A DNA stretch of 64,000 nucleotides from Streptomyces ochraceiscleroticus (lineage in GTDB: Bacteria > Actinomycetota > Actinomycetes > Streptomycetales > Streptomycetaceae), in the NCBI RefSeq assembly GCF_000720485.1, contig NZ_JOAX01000004.1, positions 372,001 through 436,000 on the forward strand, in the 5' to 3' direction. The stretch's first letter is position 1. Each line of letters opens with the position of its first letter. The position numbers were made by a program, and so were the translations under genes. The notes below the pieces were generated by a model. That model was not told the origin of the DNA, did no database searches, and was given only the letters and a program-made list of their open reading frames with translations. Below are positions 9,050 to 17,876 of the stretch, piece by piece.

Positions 9050-11659
9050 GTGCGCACCAATCGGTTCAGAGACAGACTCACTCTGCTGCTCGCGGCCACG
9101 CTGGGCGCCGCCGGACTCGCCGCCGCACCGTCCGCCACAGCGGCCGACGAGCCGCAGTCCGACGCCGTCCACGGCCTCAAGGGCGAGTACTACACCCAAT
9201 CGGCGCCCGGGGCCTTCGACTTCCACGAGCTGAAGTCCACCGGATTCGACCCCGACCTCGACTTCGACAACCTCGAACCCCGGCTCGGCTACGCCACCGG
9301 GCAGAAGGACGACGTCAGCGTCCGCTGGACCGGGAAGATCGTCCCCGCGAAGACCGGTCCGACAACGTTCTCCCTCTCCGCCGACAACGGCTTCCGTCTG
9401 TGGATCGACGGCAGGATCGCCATCGACCACTGGGTGGACGACTGGGACAAGGAGCAGACGTCACAGCCGGTCGAGCTGACCGCGGGCAAGGCGTACGACA
9501 TCAAGGTCGAGTACTTCGAGCACTTCGGCGGGTCCAATCTGCACCTGCGCTGGACGCCGCCCGGCGCCGGCAAGGCCGCCGTCCCGCAGTCGGCGTTCCG
9601 GCTGCCCGAAGGCTTCGACTACGACGGCGCGACCGCCGCCACCGTCCTCGGCGACGGCCGCACCCTCAAGCTGGACTTCCCGCAGCGGCTCGCCGCACCG
9701 CCGGCCGGCCTGACGGACCACCTCGACGCGGTCATCGGCGGCAGCACCTGGCCGCTGGGCGCGGCGAAGGCGGACCCGGCCGACCCCAAGGCGCTGCTCG
9801 TCGGGCTCAAGGAGCCGGTCGTCGGCAACAAGACCGGTAACGCGCGCGGTGACGTCGAGGTCCGCTACGACGGCGAGGCGGGGCTGGCCCGCGCGGACGG
9901 CGAGCGGATCGGCACGTTCTGGTCCAGCGGTGCGAACCGGTCCACGTACGAGCTGCGCACCAAGTGGGCCGACGAGGTGAGCGAGAAGAACGCCCACCCC
10001 GAGTACCCGCGCCCGCAGCTCACGCGCGATGCCTGGCGCAACCTCAACGGCTCCTGGCAGTTCGCCGCGGCGAAGTCCGGTGAGCGGCCGCCCGTCGGCA
10101 AGAAGCTGGGCGAGAAGATCCTGGTGCCTTACCCGGTCGAGTCGCAGCTCTCGGGCATCGAGCGGCACGAGGACCGCATGTGGTACCGCCGTACGTTCAC
10201 CGTCCCGCACGACTGGAAGGTGGGCAGCGGCAAGCGGCTCCGGCTCAACTTCGGCGCCGTCGACTGGCAGGCCGAGGTGTATGTCAACGGCACCAAGGTG
10301 GCCGCGCACAAGGGGGGTTACGACAGGTTCAGCGCCGACATCACCGACGCGCTCGAGCCCGGAAAGACGCAGGAGCTGATCGTCGGCGTCTATGACCCGA
10401 CCGACGCGAAGGACGGCGAGAACCCGCCGGTCGGCAAGCAGCGCCTGGACCCGAGCGGCATCTGGTACACCCCCTCGTCCGGCATCTGGCAGACGGTGTG
10501 GATGGAGCCGGTCGCCGCCGACCACGCCGACTCGCTGAAGATCACCCCGAAGGTCGCGGACGGCACGGTCGCGGTCGAGCCGCGGGGCGTGCGGGACGGC
10601 GTGCCGGTCACGGCCACCGCGTACGACGGCAAGCGCCGGGTGGCGACGGTGAGCGGCCGCACGGGCGAGCCGCTGACGCTCAAGATCAAGGACCCGCACC
10701 TGTGGTCCCCCGACGACCCGTTCCTGTACGGGCTGAAGGTGAGTGTCGGCAGCGACCGCGTCGGCAGCTACTTCGGGATGCGTTCCATCGCGGTGGAGAA
10801 GATCGGCGGCACCCCGCGCACCGTGCTCAACGGCAAGCCGGTCTTCCTGATGGCCACGCTCGACCAGGGCTTCTGGCCCGACGGGCTGCACACGGCGCCG
10901 ACGGACGAGGCGCTGGCATACGACCTGAAGCTGCACAAGCAGCTCGGCTACAACTCCGTACGCAAGCACATCAAGGTCGAGCCCGACCGCTGGTTCTACT
11001 GGGCGGACAAGCTGGGCCTGCTCGTCTGGCAGGACATGCCGGCCATGACGGCGGGCGTCGACCCGGACGCCGCGTCCCGCGCCGAGTACGAGCGGGAGAT
11101 GAAGACGATGATCGACCAGCATGACAGCCACCCGTCGGTGATCATGTGGGTCACCTTCAACGAGGGCTGGGGCCAGTACGACGAGGGCCGGATCGCCGAC
11201 CAGGCCAAGACCTGGGACCCGACACGGCTGATCAATGGCCAGTCGGGCCTCAACCTCGGGCGGGACGGTGGCACCGGCGACATCATGGACGAGCACGGCT
11301 ACCCGAGCCCCGCCCTGCCCCCGCACCCCGACGGTGAACGGGCCCTGGTCAGCGGCGAGTACGGCGGCCTCGGACTCGGTGTGCCCGGTCACGCGTGGTC
11401 GGTGCAGCAGTCGTACGTCGACGTGGACCCGGCGACGTACACGGACGACTACCTGAAGCGCCTGGACGAGGTGCGCCAACTGGCCTGCCGGGGCAGCAAC
11501 GGCGCCGTCTACACGCAGATCTCGGACGTCGAGGGCGAGCTGAACGGCCTGGTGACGTACGACCGCAAGGTGGTCAAGCCGGACGTACAGCGGCTCAAGG
11601 CCGCCCACGAGGCGCTGATCCACGACGCCTCGCAGGCAACGCCGGCGGGCTGCCGCTAG
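9050..11659 (+). CDS. Secreted PA14-containing GH2 glycoside hydrolase
   Basis: 869 aa, GTG start at 9050 preceded by AAGGAGG. A Sec signal peptide ends near ATA/ADE (about residue 32). Residues about 40-180 form a PA14 sugar-binding-like domain (LKGEYYT, DNGFRLWIDG). The GH2 sandwich, immunoglobulin-like and barrel domains follow from about residue 330. Catalytic residues are visible: acid/base Glu about 705 in FNEGWGQ, nucleophile Glu about 770 in SGEYGG. It is divergent from lacI and near a YtfQ-like transporter. Some Streptomyces GH2 enzymes are beta-galactofuranosidases, which fits this context, but beta-galactosidase or other activities remain possible. Confidence 0.92.
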   Translation: MRTNRFRDRLTLLLAATLGAAGLAAAPSATAADEPQSDAVHGLKGEYYTQSAPGAFDFHELKSTGFDPDLDFDNLEPRLGYATGQKDDVSVRWTGKIVPAKTGPTTFSLSADNGFRLWIDGRIAIDHWVDDWDKEQTSQPVELTAGKAYDIKVEYFEHFGGSNLHLRWTPPGAGKAAVPQSAFRLPEGFDYDGATAATVLGDGRTLKLDFPQRLAAPPAGLTDHLDAVIGGSTWPLGAAKADPADPKALLVGLKEPVVGNKTGNARGDVEVRYDGEAGLARADGERIGTFWSSGANRSTYELRTKWADEVSEKNAHPEYPRPQLTRDAWRNLNGSWQFAAAKSGERPPVGKKLGEKILVPYPVESQLSGIERHEDRMWYRRTFTVPHDWKVGSGKRLRLNFGAVDWQAEVYVNGTKVAAHKGGYDRFSADITDALEPGKTQELIVGVYDPTDAKDGENPPVGKQRLDPSGIWYTPSSGIWQTVWMEPVAADHADSLKITPKVADGTVAVEPRGVRDGVPVTATAYDGKRRVATVSGRTGEPLTLKIKDPHLWSPDDPFLYGLKVSVGSDRVGSYFGMRSIAVEKIGGTPRTVLNGKPVFLMATLDQGFWPDGLHTAPTDEALAYDLKLHKQLGYNSVRKHIKVEPDRWFYWADKLGLLVWQDMPAMTAGVDPDAASRAEYEREMKTMIDQHDSHPSVIMWVTFNEGWGQYDEGRIADQAKTWDPTRLINGQSGLNLGRDGGTGDIMDEHGYPSPALPPHPDGERALVSGEYGGLGLGVPGHAWSVQQSYVDVDPATYTDDYLKRLDEVRQLACRGSNGAVYTQISDVEGELNGLVTYDRKVVKPDVQRLKAAHEALIHDASQATPAGCR

Positions 11660-11669
11660 CACCCCGCCG

Positions 11670-11690
11670 GCTGACCCGGCCCTGGTCAGC
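11670..11690. terminator. Short hairpin between convergent GH2 and APC permease genes
   Basis: GCTGACC and GGTCAGC form a perfect 7-bp stem with a 7-nt loop in the 26-nt gap between convergent genes; the right arm overlaps the permease stop codon. No U-tract is needed in Streptomyces. A modest bidirectional terminator candidate. Confidence 0.4.
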
Positions 11691-12951
11691 GCGCAGTCAT
11701 GCGGCGGATGCCGTACACGGCCGCGCCGGCGGCCAGCACCGCCGTGCCCGCCAGGACGGAGGTCACGGGCAGGGCGAAGGCCAGGACCAGGCAGCCGGCG
11801 AGGCCGACCGCCGGGACGACGCGCGGCGGCCGGCCCTCGGCGGCGGTGAGGGTCCACGCCGAGGCGTTGGCCACGGCGTAGTACGCCAGTACCGCGAAGG
11901 AGGAGAAGCCGATCGCGCCGCGCAGGTCGGCCGTCGCGGCGAGGACCGCCACGACCGCGCCGACCGCGAGTTCGGCACGGTGCGGCACCTTGAACCGCGG
12001 GTGGACGGCGGCCAGGGCGTGCGGCAGATGGCGGTCGCGCGCCATGGCCAGCGTCGTACGCGAGACTCCGAGGATCAGCGCCAGCAGCGAGCCGAGCGCG
12101 GCCACCGCCGCGCCGACGCGGACCACCGGCGCGAGCCAGCCGGCGCCGGCGGCCCGCGCGGCGTCCGACAAGGGCGCCGCGGCACCGGCCAGTCCATCCG
12201 GGCCGAGCACCGTGAGGACGGCGACGGCGACCAGCGCGTAGACCACGAGCGTGATCCCGAGCGCGACCGGGACGGCCCGGGGGATGGTCCGCTCGGGCTC
12301 GCGGACCTCCTCGCCGAGCGTGGCGATGCGCGCGTACCCGGCGAAGGCGAAGAAGAGGAGGCCCGCCGCCTGGAGCACCCCGCCGGCGGTGAGGTCGGCG
12401 CCGAGCGCCGTCCGGGCGGCGTCCGCCTCGCCGGAAGCGAACACAGCGGCCACCACGGCGGCGAGTACCGCCAGGACGACGGCGACCACGGCACGGGTGA
12501 GCCGGGCCGACTTCTGCACCCCGGCGTAGTTCACGGCGGTCAGCACCGCCACCGCGGCGACCGCGACCACGTGCGCGTGGTCCGGCCAGAGGTACGCGCC
12601 CGCGGTGAGGGCCATCGCGGCGCAGGAGGCGGTCTTGCCGACCACGAATCCCCAGCCGGCGAGGTAGCCCCAGAAGTCGCCGAGCCGTTCGCGGCCGTAT
12701 ACGTACGTGCCGCCGGAGGCCGGATAGCGGGCGGCCAGCCGCGCCGAGGAGGTCGCGTTGCAGTACGCCACCACCGCGGCCAGCGCCAGGCCGAGCAGCA
12801 GCCCGGAACCGGCAGCGGCGGCCGCGGGGGCCAGGCTGGCGAAGATGCCCGCGCCGAGCATCGCCCCGAGGCCGACCAGCACGGCGTCGGTCGTGCCCAG
12901 GCGTCGCTGCAGTGTGTGCGGGGCACCAGTGTCGGCCGTCGGCTTCTCCAT
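11686..12951 (-). CDS. APC superfamily amino acid permease
   Basis: 421 aa, about 12 membrane segments. The N-terminal GLGAMLGAGIF motif and ATLGEEVREPERTIPRAV are standard for the amino acid-polyamine-organocation superfamily. The ATG at 12951 (MEKPTAD) has a GGAGGG site upstream; the longer open frame upstream is read-through in high-GC DNA. It is transcribed in the same direction as, and 56 nt downstream of, the beta-lactamase gene but has no obvious functional link to it. Cationic or neutral amino acid uptake is likely; the substrate is unknown. Confidence 0.9.
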   Translation of the reverse strand: MEKPTADTGAPHTLQRRLGTTDAVLVGLGAMLGAGIFASLAPAAAAAGSGLLLGLALAAVVAYCNATSSARLAARYPASGGTYVYGRERLGDFWGYLAGWGFVVGKTASCAAMALTAGAYLWPDHAHVVAVAAVAVLTAVNYAGVQKSARLTRAVVAVVLAVLAAVVAAVFASGEADAARTALGADLTAGGVLQAAGLLFFAFAGYARIATLGEEVREPERTIPRAVPVALGITLVVYALVAVAVLTVLGPDGLAGAAAPLSDAARAAGAGWLAPVVRVGAAVAALGSLLALILGVSRTTLAMARDRHLPHALAAVHPRFKVPHRAELAVGAVVAVLAATADLRGAIGFSSFAVLAYYAVANASAWTLTAAEGRPPRVVPAVGLAGCLVLAFALPVTSVLAGTAVLAAGAAVYGIRRMTAR

Positions 12952-13007
12952 GGACTCCCTCCTCGACGAGCTCGGCGGCCAGCTTACGGAATCCCCCGGG
13001 CCGTGCC

Positions 13008-13922
13008 TCAGACCAGCGCTGCCGCCACCAGTCCGGCGGTCTTCGCGACCAGTGCGTCGTCGGAGGGCCCTTCGGGCGCGTGCGTGGTGGACAGGACGGA
13101 GAGCAGGACCGGGGAGCGGCCGGGGGGCCAGGCGACGCCCACGTCGTTGGCGACGCCGTACTCGCTTCCGCCGCCGGTCTTGTCCGCCGTGATCCAGCCC
13201 TCGGGCAGGCCGGCGCGGAACCGCTTGGTGTTGGTCGTGTTCGCGATCAGCCAGCCCTTCAGCCGCTTCCGGTCCTCGGCGGCGAGGGCGCGGCCGACGA
13301 CGAGGCGGCCGTAGGTCGTGCCGATGGCGCGGGGAGTCGTCGTGTCGGTCGTGCGCCACGGTTCCGCGGAGTTGAGCTGGGGCTCCCACCGGTCGAGCCG
13401 GGTCGTGCCGTCCCCGAGCGAACGGCAGAAGCGGGTGATGGCCGTGGGGCCGCCCAGCTCGCGCAGGAGGAGGTTGGCCGCGCCGTTGTCACTGTGGCTG
13501 ACGGCGGCGGCACACAGTTCGGCGACGGTCATGCCGTGTGCGACGTTCTCCGGCTCGCTGCTGATCGGCGCGTAGCCGGCGTCCGTGACGTACTTCTTGG
13601 AGTAGTGGATGCGCTCGGCCAGGAACTCGCCATGGTGGTCGAGGTCGCGCAGGACGGCAGCGGCGGCGAGGCCCTTGAACACCGAGCACATCGGGAAGCG
13701 CTCGTCCGCGCGGTACCGCACCGTGCGGCCGGTGGCCAGGTCACGGGCGAACACCCCCAGCCGCGCGTCGTGCTCCCGCTCGAGTCGCTCGAACTGCCCG
13801 GAGAGCCCCTTGCCGTGCGGTACTTCGGCGGTTGCCGTACCGCATGCGGGGAGCGTGGCGGCCAGCGCGGTGCCCGCGCCGAGGGCCAGGACCGTGCGTC
13901 GGGACGGACGTACTTGTGTCAT
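13008..13922 (-). CDS. blaL: Class A beta-lactamase (BlaL-like)
   Basis: 304 aa. All class A motifs are present: nucleophile Ser80 in CSVFK, SDN at 144-146, general base Glu180 in EPQLN, and KTG at 248-250. The N-terminus ([11 protein letters not shown]) is a twin-arginine signal, and LPAC at 24-27 could act as a lipobox, so export by Tat as a soluble or lipid-anchored enzyme is expected. It is divergent from a LysR gene followed by a second SxxK/SDN/KTG protein. This is the arrangement of the Streptomyces cacaoi blaL/blaA/blaB system, in which the LysR activator controls the beta-lactamase. The ATG at 13922 was preferred because an upstream ATG at 14003 would overlap the lysR promoter region. 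Confidence 0.93.
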   Translation of the reverse strand: MTQVRPSRRTVLALGAGTALAATLPACGTATAEVPHGKGLSGQFERLEREHDARLGVFARDLATGRTVRYRADERFPMCSVFKGLAAAAVLRDLDHHGEFLAERIHYSKKYVTDAGYAPISSEPENVAHGMTVAELCAAAVSHSDNGAANLLLRELGGPTAITRFCRSLGDGTTRLDRWEPQLNSAEPWRTTDTTTPRAIGTTYGRLVVGRALAAEDRKRLKGWLIANTTNTKRFRAGLPEGWITADKTGGGSEYGVANDVGVAWPPGRSPVLLSVLSTTHAPEGPSDDALVAKTAGLVAAALV

Positions 13923-14017
13923 GTCGCAGAGTGAAGCCCGCCGCTCGCTCCATGTCGAATATGCTCTCGGCTCTTGATCGATTCGCAGAAGATATCGCCG
14001 CACGCCACAGGAGTGGA

Positions 14018-14884
14018 ATGCTGACGGAACGGCACTTGGAAATCTTCGTGGCGCTGGCGGAGGAGGAGCACTTCGGGGCCGCGGCGCAGCGCGTGGGGAT
14101 CACCCAGCCGCCCCTGTCGCAGGGGCTGCGCCGGCTGGAGGCGCTGCTCGGGGTGCGGCTCTTCGACCGCACCCGTGGCGTCGTCCTGACCGACGAGGGG
14201 TCGCTGCTGCTGCCGCACGCGCGCAGGGCGCTCGCCGCGCTCGGGGAGCTGCGGGAGATCGGCGCCCGGGAGCACGCCGACGGCCGCCGGCTCCGGCTCG
14301 GCCTGGCGTCGGAGGTACCGGCGGGGCTCGCGGCGGCCGTGGCGGCGGCGCCGGTACGCGCGGGGGAACAGAACCGCATAGGCGTGCTGACGGCACCCAC
14401 CGCAACACTGCTCTCCGATATCGCGCAGGGCCGGCTCGACCTCGCCGTGATCCGGCATCCTGCGGTGCTGCACGGCCTGGCCGCCGGGCGGGTGGTGCTC
14501 TTTCCGAGCTGGGTGCTCTCCCCCGCCGCCCCGCACGGCCGGGCCCCGGCCCGTGGGCTGCCCGTCGCCGTGCGCCCCCGCGAGGAGGCGCCCGCGGCCC
14601 ACGATCTGTTCGTCGACACACTGGCCAGCCGCGGGCGGCGGGTGGAGACCGTCGTGGTGTCCGACGAGCGCGCCGGGCTCGCGCTCGTCGCGGCGGGGCA
14701 GGCGGTACTGGTCACCGCCGACGCGACGCTGACCGCCGACGGTGTGGAGCGCAGACCGGCGACCGATCCGCCGCTGCCCCTGCGGCTGCGGGTGGTGTGG
14801 GACCCGCGGCGGCCGGACGCGGCGGAGACCGCGGACACCGCCCAACTGTTGGTGGAGACCCTCGAACGGCAGGCGGCGACATGA
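14018..14884 (+). CDS. blaA: LysR-type activator of beta-lactamase (BlaA-like)
   Basis: 288 aa. The ATG at 14018 follows CAGGAG and gives [20 protein letters not shown], a canonical LysR N-terminal HTH ([21 protein letters not shown]). It is divergent from blaL with 95 nt between starts and overlaps blaB by 4 nt. In S. cacaoi, BlaA binds the shared intergenic region and activates blaL and itself in response to beta-lactams; the same role is inferred here. Confidence 0.88.
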   Translation: MLTERHLEIFVALAEEEHFGAAAQRVGITQPPLSQGLRRLEALLGVRLFDRTRGVVLTDEGSLLLPHARRALAALGELREIGAREHADGRRLRLGLASEVPAGLAAAVAAAPVRAGEQNRIGVLTAPTATLLSDIAQGRLDLAVIRHPAVLHGLAAGRVVLFPSWVLSPAAPHGRAPARGLPVAVRPREEAPAAHDLFVDTLASRGRRVETVVVSDERAGLALVAAGQAVLVTADATLTADGVERRPATDPPLPLRLRVVWDPRRPDAAETADTAQLLVETLERQAAT

Positions 14885-15795
14885 GCGGGACGAGGCGGGG
14901 AAGCGGCGTGGAGCGCACGATCCGCGAGATGTTCGCCGACGCGGGCGTGCGCGGCTGGCTGCACGTGGCGGAGCTGGACCGGCCCTCGGCCCGGGTGACC
15001 CTCGATCCCGACGAGGCGGTGCCCATGGGTTCCGTCTACAAGGTGCCGCTGATGGTGGCCTTCTGCCGGCTGGCGGACGCCGGAGAGCTCGACCCGCGCG
15101 CGCGGCTGACCCTGGAGCCGCCGGACCGGGTCGCCGGTCCCACCGGCATCTCGATCCTGCGGGACGCCGTCACGATGTCGCTGCGCGACCTGGTGGTCAT
15201 GATGATGAGCGTCTCCGACAACACGGCGGCCGACGCGCTGCTCCGCACGATCGGCACCTCGGTGGTCGACGAGGTCTGCCGCGATCTCGGCATGCCGGAC
15301 ACCCGTATCCACGGCGGCGTCGCGGGGACCTGGGACCGGCTGCTCACGGAGACCGGTACGGACTCGCTGCCGGCCGCGATGGCGCGGCTGACCAGCAACG
15401 ACGACACCGTGCCCGAGGTGGTCTACAACCCCTTGTCGAAGGCCGCCACCACGCCCGCCGACATGGCGCGGCTGCTGCGGGCGATCTGGACCGGGCGGGC
15501 CGCCTCGCCCGAGCGCTGTGCGTTCATGCGCGAGGTCATGGGCCGGCAGCCGTGGCGGCACCGGCTGGCGTCCGGTTTCCCGTACGACGACGTGACCGTG
15601 TCGGGCAAGACGGGCACCTTTGGAGCGATGCGGCACGAGGCGGGGGTGGTCGAGCTGGCCGACGGCAGTACGTACACCGCCGTGGTCTTCACCCAAGCGG
15701 CGCGCGCCGACAGTGTGTTGCCCCGGGCCGACGCGGTGATCGGCGCCGCCGCCCGCACCGCCGTGGAGGAACTGCGGGGGAACGCGGGCACGTGA
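14881..15795 (+). CDS. blaB: BlaB-like penicillin-recognising serine protein, cytoplasmic
   Basis: 304 aa with the class A fold motifs SVYK (Ser51, Lys54), SDN at 112-114 and SGKTGTF (Lys243). No signal peptide is visible, and no ExxLN omega-loop glutamate is evident, which argues against efficient beta-lactamase activity. It starts inside the stop of the LysR gene (ATGA overlap). Position and features match BlaB of S. cacaoi, a protein needed for beta-lactamase induction rather than drug hydrolysis. A role as sensor or modulator is inferred; a cytoplasmic esterase cannot be excluded. Confidence 0.8.
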   Translation: MSGTRRGSGVERTIREMFADAGVRGWLHVAELDRPSARVTLDPDEAVPMGSVYKVPLMVAFCRLADAGELDPRARLTLEPPDRVAGPTGISILRDAVTMSLRDLVVMMMSVSDNTAADALLRTIGTSVVDEVCRDLGMPDTRIHGGVAGTWDRLLTETGTDSLPAAMARLTSNDDTVPEVVYNPLSKAATTPADMARLLRAIWTGRAASPERCAFMREVMGRQPWRHRLASGFPYDDVTVSGKTGTFGAMRHEAGVVELADGSTYTAVVFTQAARADSVLPRADAVIGAAARTAVEELRGNAGT

Positions 15796-15798
15796 GCC

Positions 15799-16308
15799 TC
15801 AGCCGGCTCGGGTGTGGGCCCGAGCACTGACGTGCGGGGGCGGCTCGATGCCCGCCGGCAGGAGGGGATCCGCTTCCGGTGCTCCCCAACTGGCGGTCAG
15901 GGGAAGGACGCCGGCCCATATCCCGAGCGCGGCGTCCGGACCGTCCCCGTCGTCGGGGCCGCCGGTGCGAATCTTCACCGACGCCTCCGCCAGCGACAGG
16001 GCGAGCCCCACCGTGGCCGCCATCTCCTTCCGGCTGGGCTGCCGGGCGTAGTCCCACTGCCCCGGTGCCGCCTGCTCGGTCAGGCAGCGCAGCCCCGCCA
16101 GCTTCTCGTCCGGGTCGGTGACCGCGCGGGGCACGCCGTAGATCATCGCGCTGCGGTAATTGACGCCGTGCTCGAACACGGACCGGGCCAGGACCAGCCC
16201 GTCCACATGCGTGACGGTCACGCACACCGCCGCCTCGGGGGACGCCACCAGGCTGCGGCTCGCGACCGAACCGTGGAAGTACAGCGTGCGCCCGTCGCTC
16301 CCGTACAC
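15799..16308 (-). pseudogene. Truncated PPOX (FMN-binding split-barrel) family gene
   Basis: 169 codons from a GTG at 16308. The body matches the pyridoxamine 5'-phosphate oxidase-related family (VYGSDGRTLYFHGSVASRSL, GVNYRSAMIYG, PxxWDYARQPS). However, family members normally begin about 45-50 residues earlier with a conserved segment ending in VxPTxYG. Upstream in frame, only VTPT precedes VYGS; beyond that the sequence no longer resembles the family and runs into the tetR gene. The gene is therefore N-terminally truncated, probably by a deletion that brought tetR next to it. A short functional protein cannot be ruled out. Confidence 0.65.
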
Positions 16309-16354
16309 CGTCGGCGTAACACAACGAAATCCGCGGCACCACTCCAGAAGCCAC

Positions 16355-16972
16355 TCAGTCCGGCTTCTCCTCCTCCGCGGTGGCCAGCCGGCCCAGCAGG
16401 GAGCGCAGTTCGTCCAGCGCTGCCGCGGTGTTCGCCGCGTCGCCGAGGGTGAGCTGGTGCAGGACGAGGCCGTCCAGCGCCGCGAAGACCAGGCGGGCGA
16501 GGGCGGGGCTCGGCTCGTTCGGCAGCATCCGGGAGAGTTCGCGCGCGGAGGCGTCGAAGTACGCGTCGTACAGGTCGCGTACCTGGGGCAGCAGGTCCGG
16601 GCGGCGGCGCGCTTCGAGCAGCAGCTCGTACTGGAACGCCTGGAGGTCGGGGCCGGTCTCGACCATGGCGGAGACGCCGGCCGCGAAGTCCTCGGGTCTG
16701 CCGGTGCCGGGCTCCAGCAGGCTGCTGCTCAGGCTCTGCCGCACGACGTACCCCAGCGCCTCCTCGATCAGCGCGTCGCGGGACCCGAAGTGGTGCACGA
16801 CGAGGCCGTGGGTGACGCCGGCCTCCTCGGCGACCGCCCGGTAGGTCAGCTTGCGCAGGCCGCCCCGCGCCACGACCCGTACCGCCGCGTTGAGCAGGGC
16901 TTCGCGGCCCTCGCCGTACCCCACCTCCCGGTGACCGCGGCGGCCGCGTGCCTCCTTGGCTGATTCCGTCAT
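16355..16972 (-). CDS. TetR family transcriptional regulator
   Basis: 205 aa starting MTESAKEARG at the ATG at 16972; the extra six codons to 16990 lack a ribosome site. The HTH reads LLNAAVRVVARGGLRKLTYRAVAEEAGVTHGLVVHHFGSRDALI. It follows the catabolic operon on the same strand after 55 nt, so it may be its regulator. It is followed by the truncated PPOX gene. Confidence 0.88.
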   Translation of the reverse strand: MTESAKEARGRRGHREVGYGEGREALLNAAVRVVARGGLRKLTYRAVAEEAGVTHGLVVHHFGSRDALIEEALGYVVRQSLSSSLLEPGTGRPEDFAAGVSAMVETGPDLQAFQYELLLEARRRPDLLPQVRDLYDAYFDASARELSRMLPNEPSPALARLVFAALDGLVLHQLTLGDAANTAAALDELRSLLGRLATAEEEKPD

Positions 16973-17027
16973 GCCGGCCAGCCTATCCACAGGTCACGCG
17001 GCCCCGGGCGGCCCGCCGAGCCGGCCA

Positions 17028-17876
17028 TCAGCCCCGCTTCGGCGGGCGGATGCCGCGGAACTCCCAGTCGCCGCCGAGCGCGGTGGAGCGGACCTCCTCG
17101 GACTCGGTGGGCTGGGCGCCGACGTCGCCGCGGATCGCGGTCGGGCCGGTCACGATGTGGTTGGTGAGCCGGCCCAGGCCCTCGGCCTCGACCTCGACGA
17201 CGTCGCCGGGCTGTACGGGCCGGGAGTTGGCGGGTGTACCGGAGAGCAGTACGTCGCCGGGGTACAGGGTGATGGTGCGGGCGATGTCGGCGACGAGGTA
17301 GTGCATGTCCCACTCCATCTCGTCGGTGGAGCCGTCCTGGACGAGTTCGCCGTTGACGTAGGTACGGAGGTACTTGCCGCGGAAGTCCCAGTCGGTGACC
17401 AGGCCGGGGCCGAGCGGGCAGAGGGTGTCGGAGCCCTTGACGCGGAGCATGGAGCCGGCGTCGGTGTCGCGGAAGTCGTGCAGGCCGTAGTCGTTGGCGA
17501 CGGTGTAGCCCGCGATGTACTCCCCCGCGTCGGCCGGTGCGATGTTGCGCGCGGTCTGGCCGATGACGATGGCGACCTCGCCCTCGTAGTTGAGCCACTT
17601 GCAGCCCTCGGGGCGGACGATCGCGCCATGGTGGGAGTTGAGGGCCGAGGTGGGCTTGTGGAAGTAGGTGGGGGTCGCGGACAGCTTGATCTGGAACTCC
17701 TCGACCCGGCTGCGGTGGTTGAGGTGGACCGCGACGATCTTGGAGGGGACGACGGGCGGCAGGTGCCGGGCGTCGTCGGCCTTGACGCGGCGGCCGTCAC
17801 CGGCCACCAGCTCCTCGCCCTCGCGGACGGTCTCGACGACGGCGCCGTCGAGGAGGATGCGGCGGTACTCAGGCAT
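17028..17876 (-). CDS. Fumarylacetoacetate hydrolase-family protein (HpaG-like)
   Basis: 282 aa single-domain FAH protein. Family metal-site motifs are visible: YEGEVAIVIG, GYTVANDYGLHDFR and DVLLSGTP. In homoprotocatechuate meta-cleavage, HpaG decarboxylates and isomerises the ring-opened triacid. Context supports this: it overlaps the extradiol dioxygenase by 8 nt and shares an operon with an aldehyde dehydrogenase. E. coli HpaG is a two-domain protein about 430 aa long, so this is the short form. Downstream pathway steps (hydratase, aldolase) are not in this window. Confidence 0.82.
   Translation of the reverse strand: MPEYRRILLDGAVVETVREGEELVAGDGRRVKADDARHLPPVVPSKIVAVHLNHRSRVEEFQIKLSATPTYFHKPTSALNSHHGAIVRPEGCKWLNYEGEVAIVIGQTARNIAPADAGEYIAGYTVANDYGLHDFRDTDAGSMLRVKGSDTLCPLGPGLVTDWDFRGKYLRTYVNGELVQDGSTDEMEWDMHYLVADIARTITLYPGDVLLSGTPANSRPVQPGDVVEVEAEGLGRLTNHIVTGPTAIRGDVGAQPTESEEVRSTALGGDWEFRGIRPPKRG

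Noticed and set aside
9461..11857. A 798-codon minus-strand frame opposite the GH2 gene
   Set aside because: Composition is Arg/Val/Leu-biased without motifs, whereas the plus strand encodes an intact GH2 enzyme with its catalytic residues.
13923..14017. Specific BlaA binding site with T-N11-A symmetry
   Set aside because: Several partial repeats occur but none is clearly symmetric enough to call.
14881..15795. A second functional secreted beta-lactamase
   Set aside because: No signal peptide and no ExxLN glutamate; position after the LysR gene fits a BlaB-type accessory protein better.
16973..17027. Terminator between the catabolic operon and tetR
   Set aside because: GC-rich inverted segments are short and imperfect; read-through from the FAH gene into tetR cannot be excluded.
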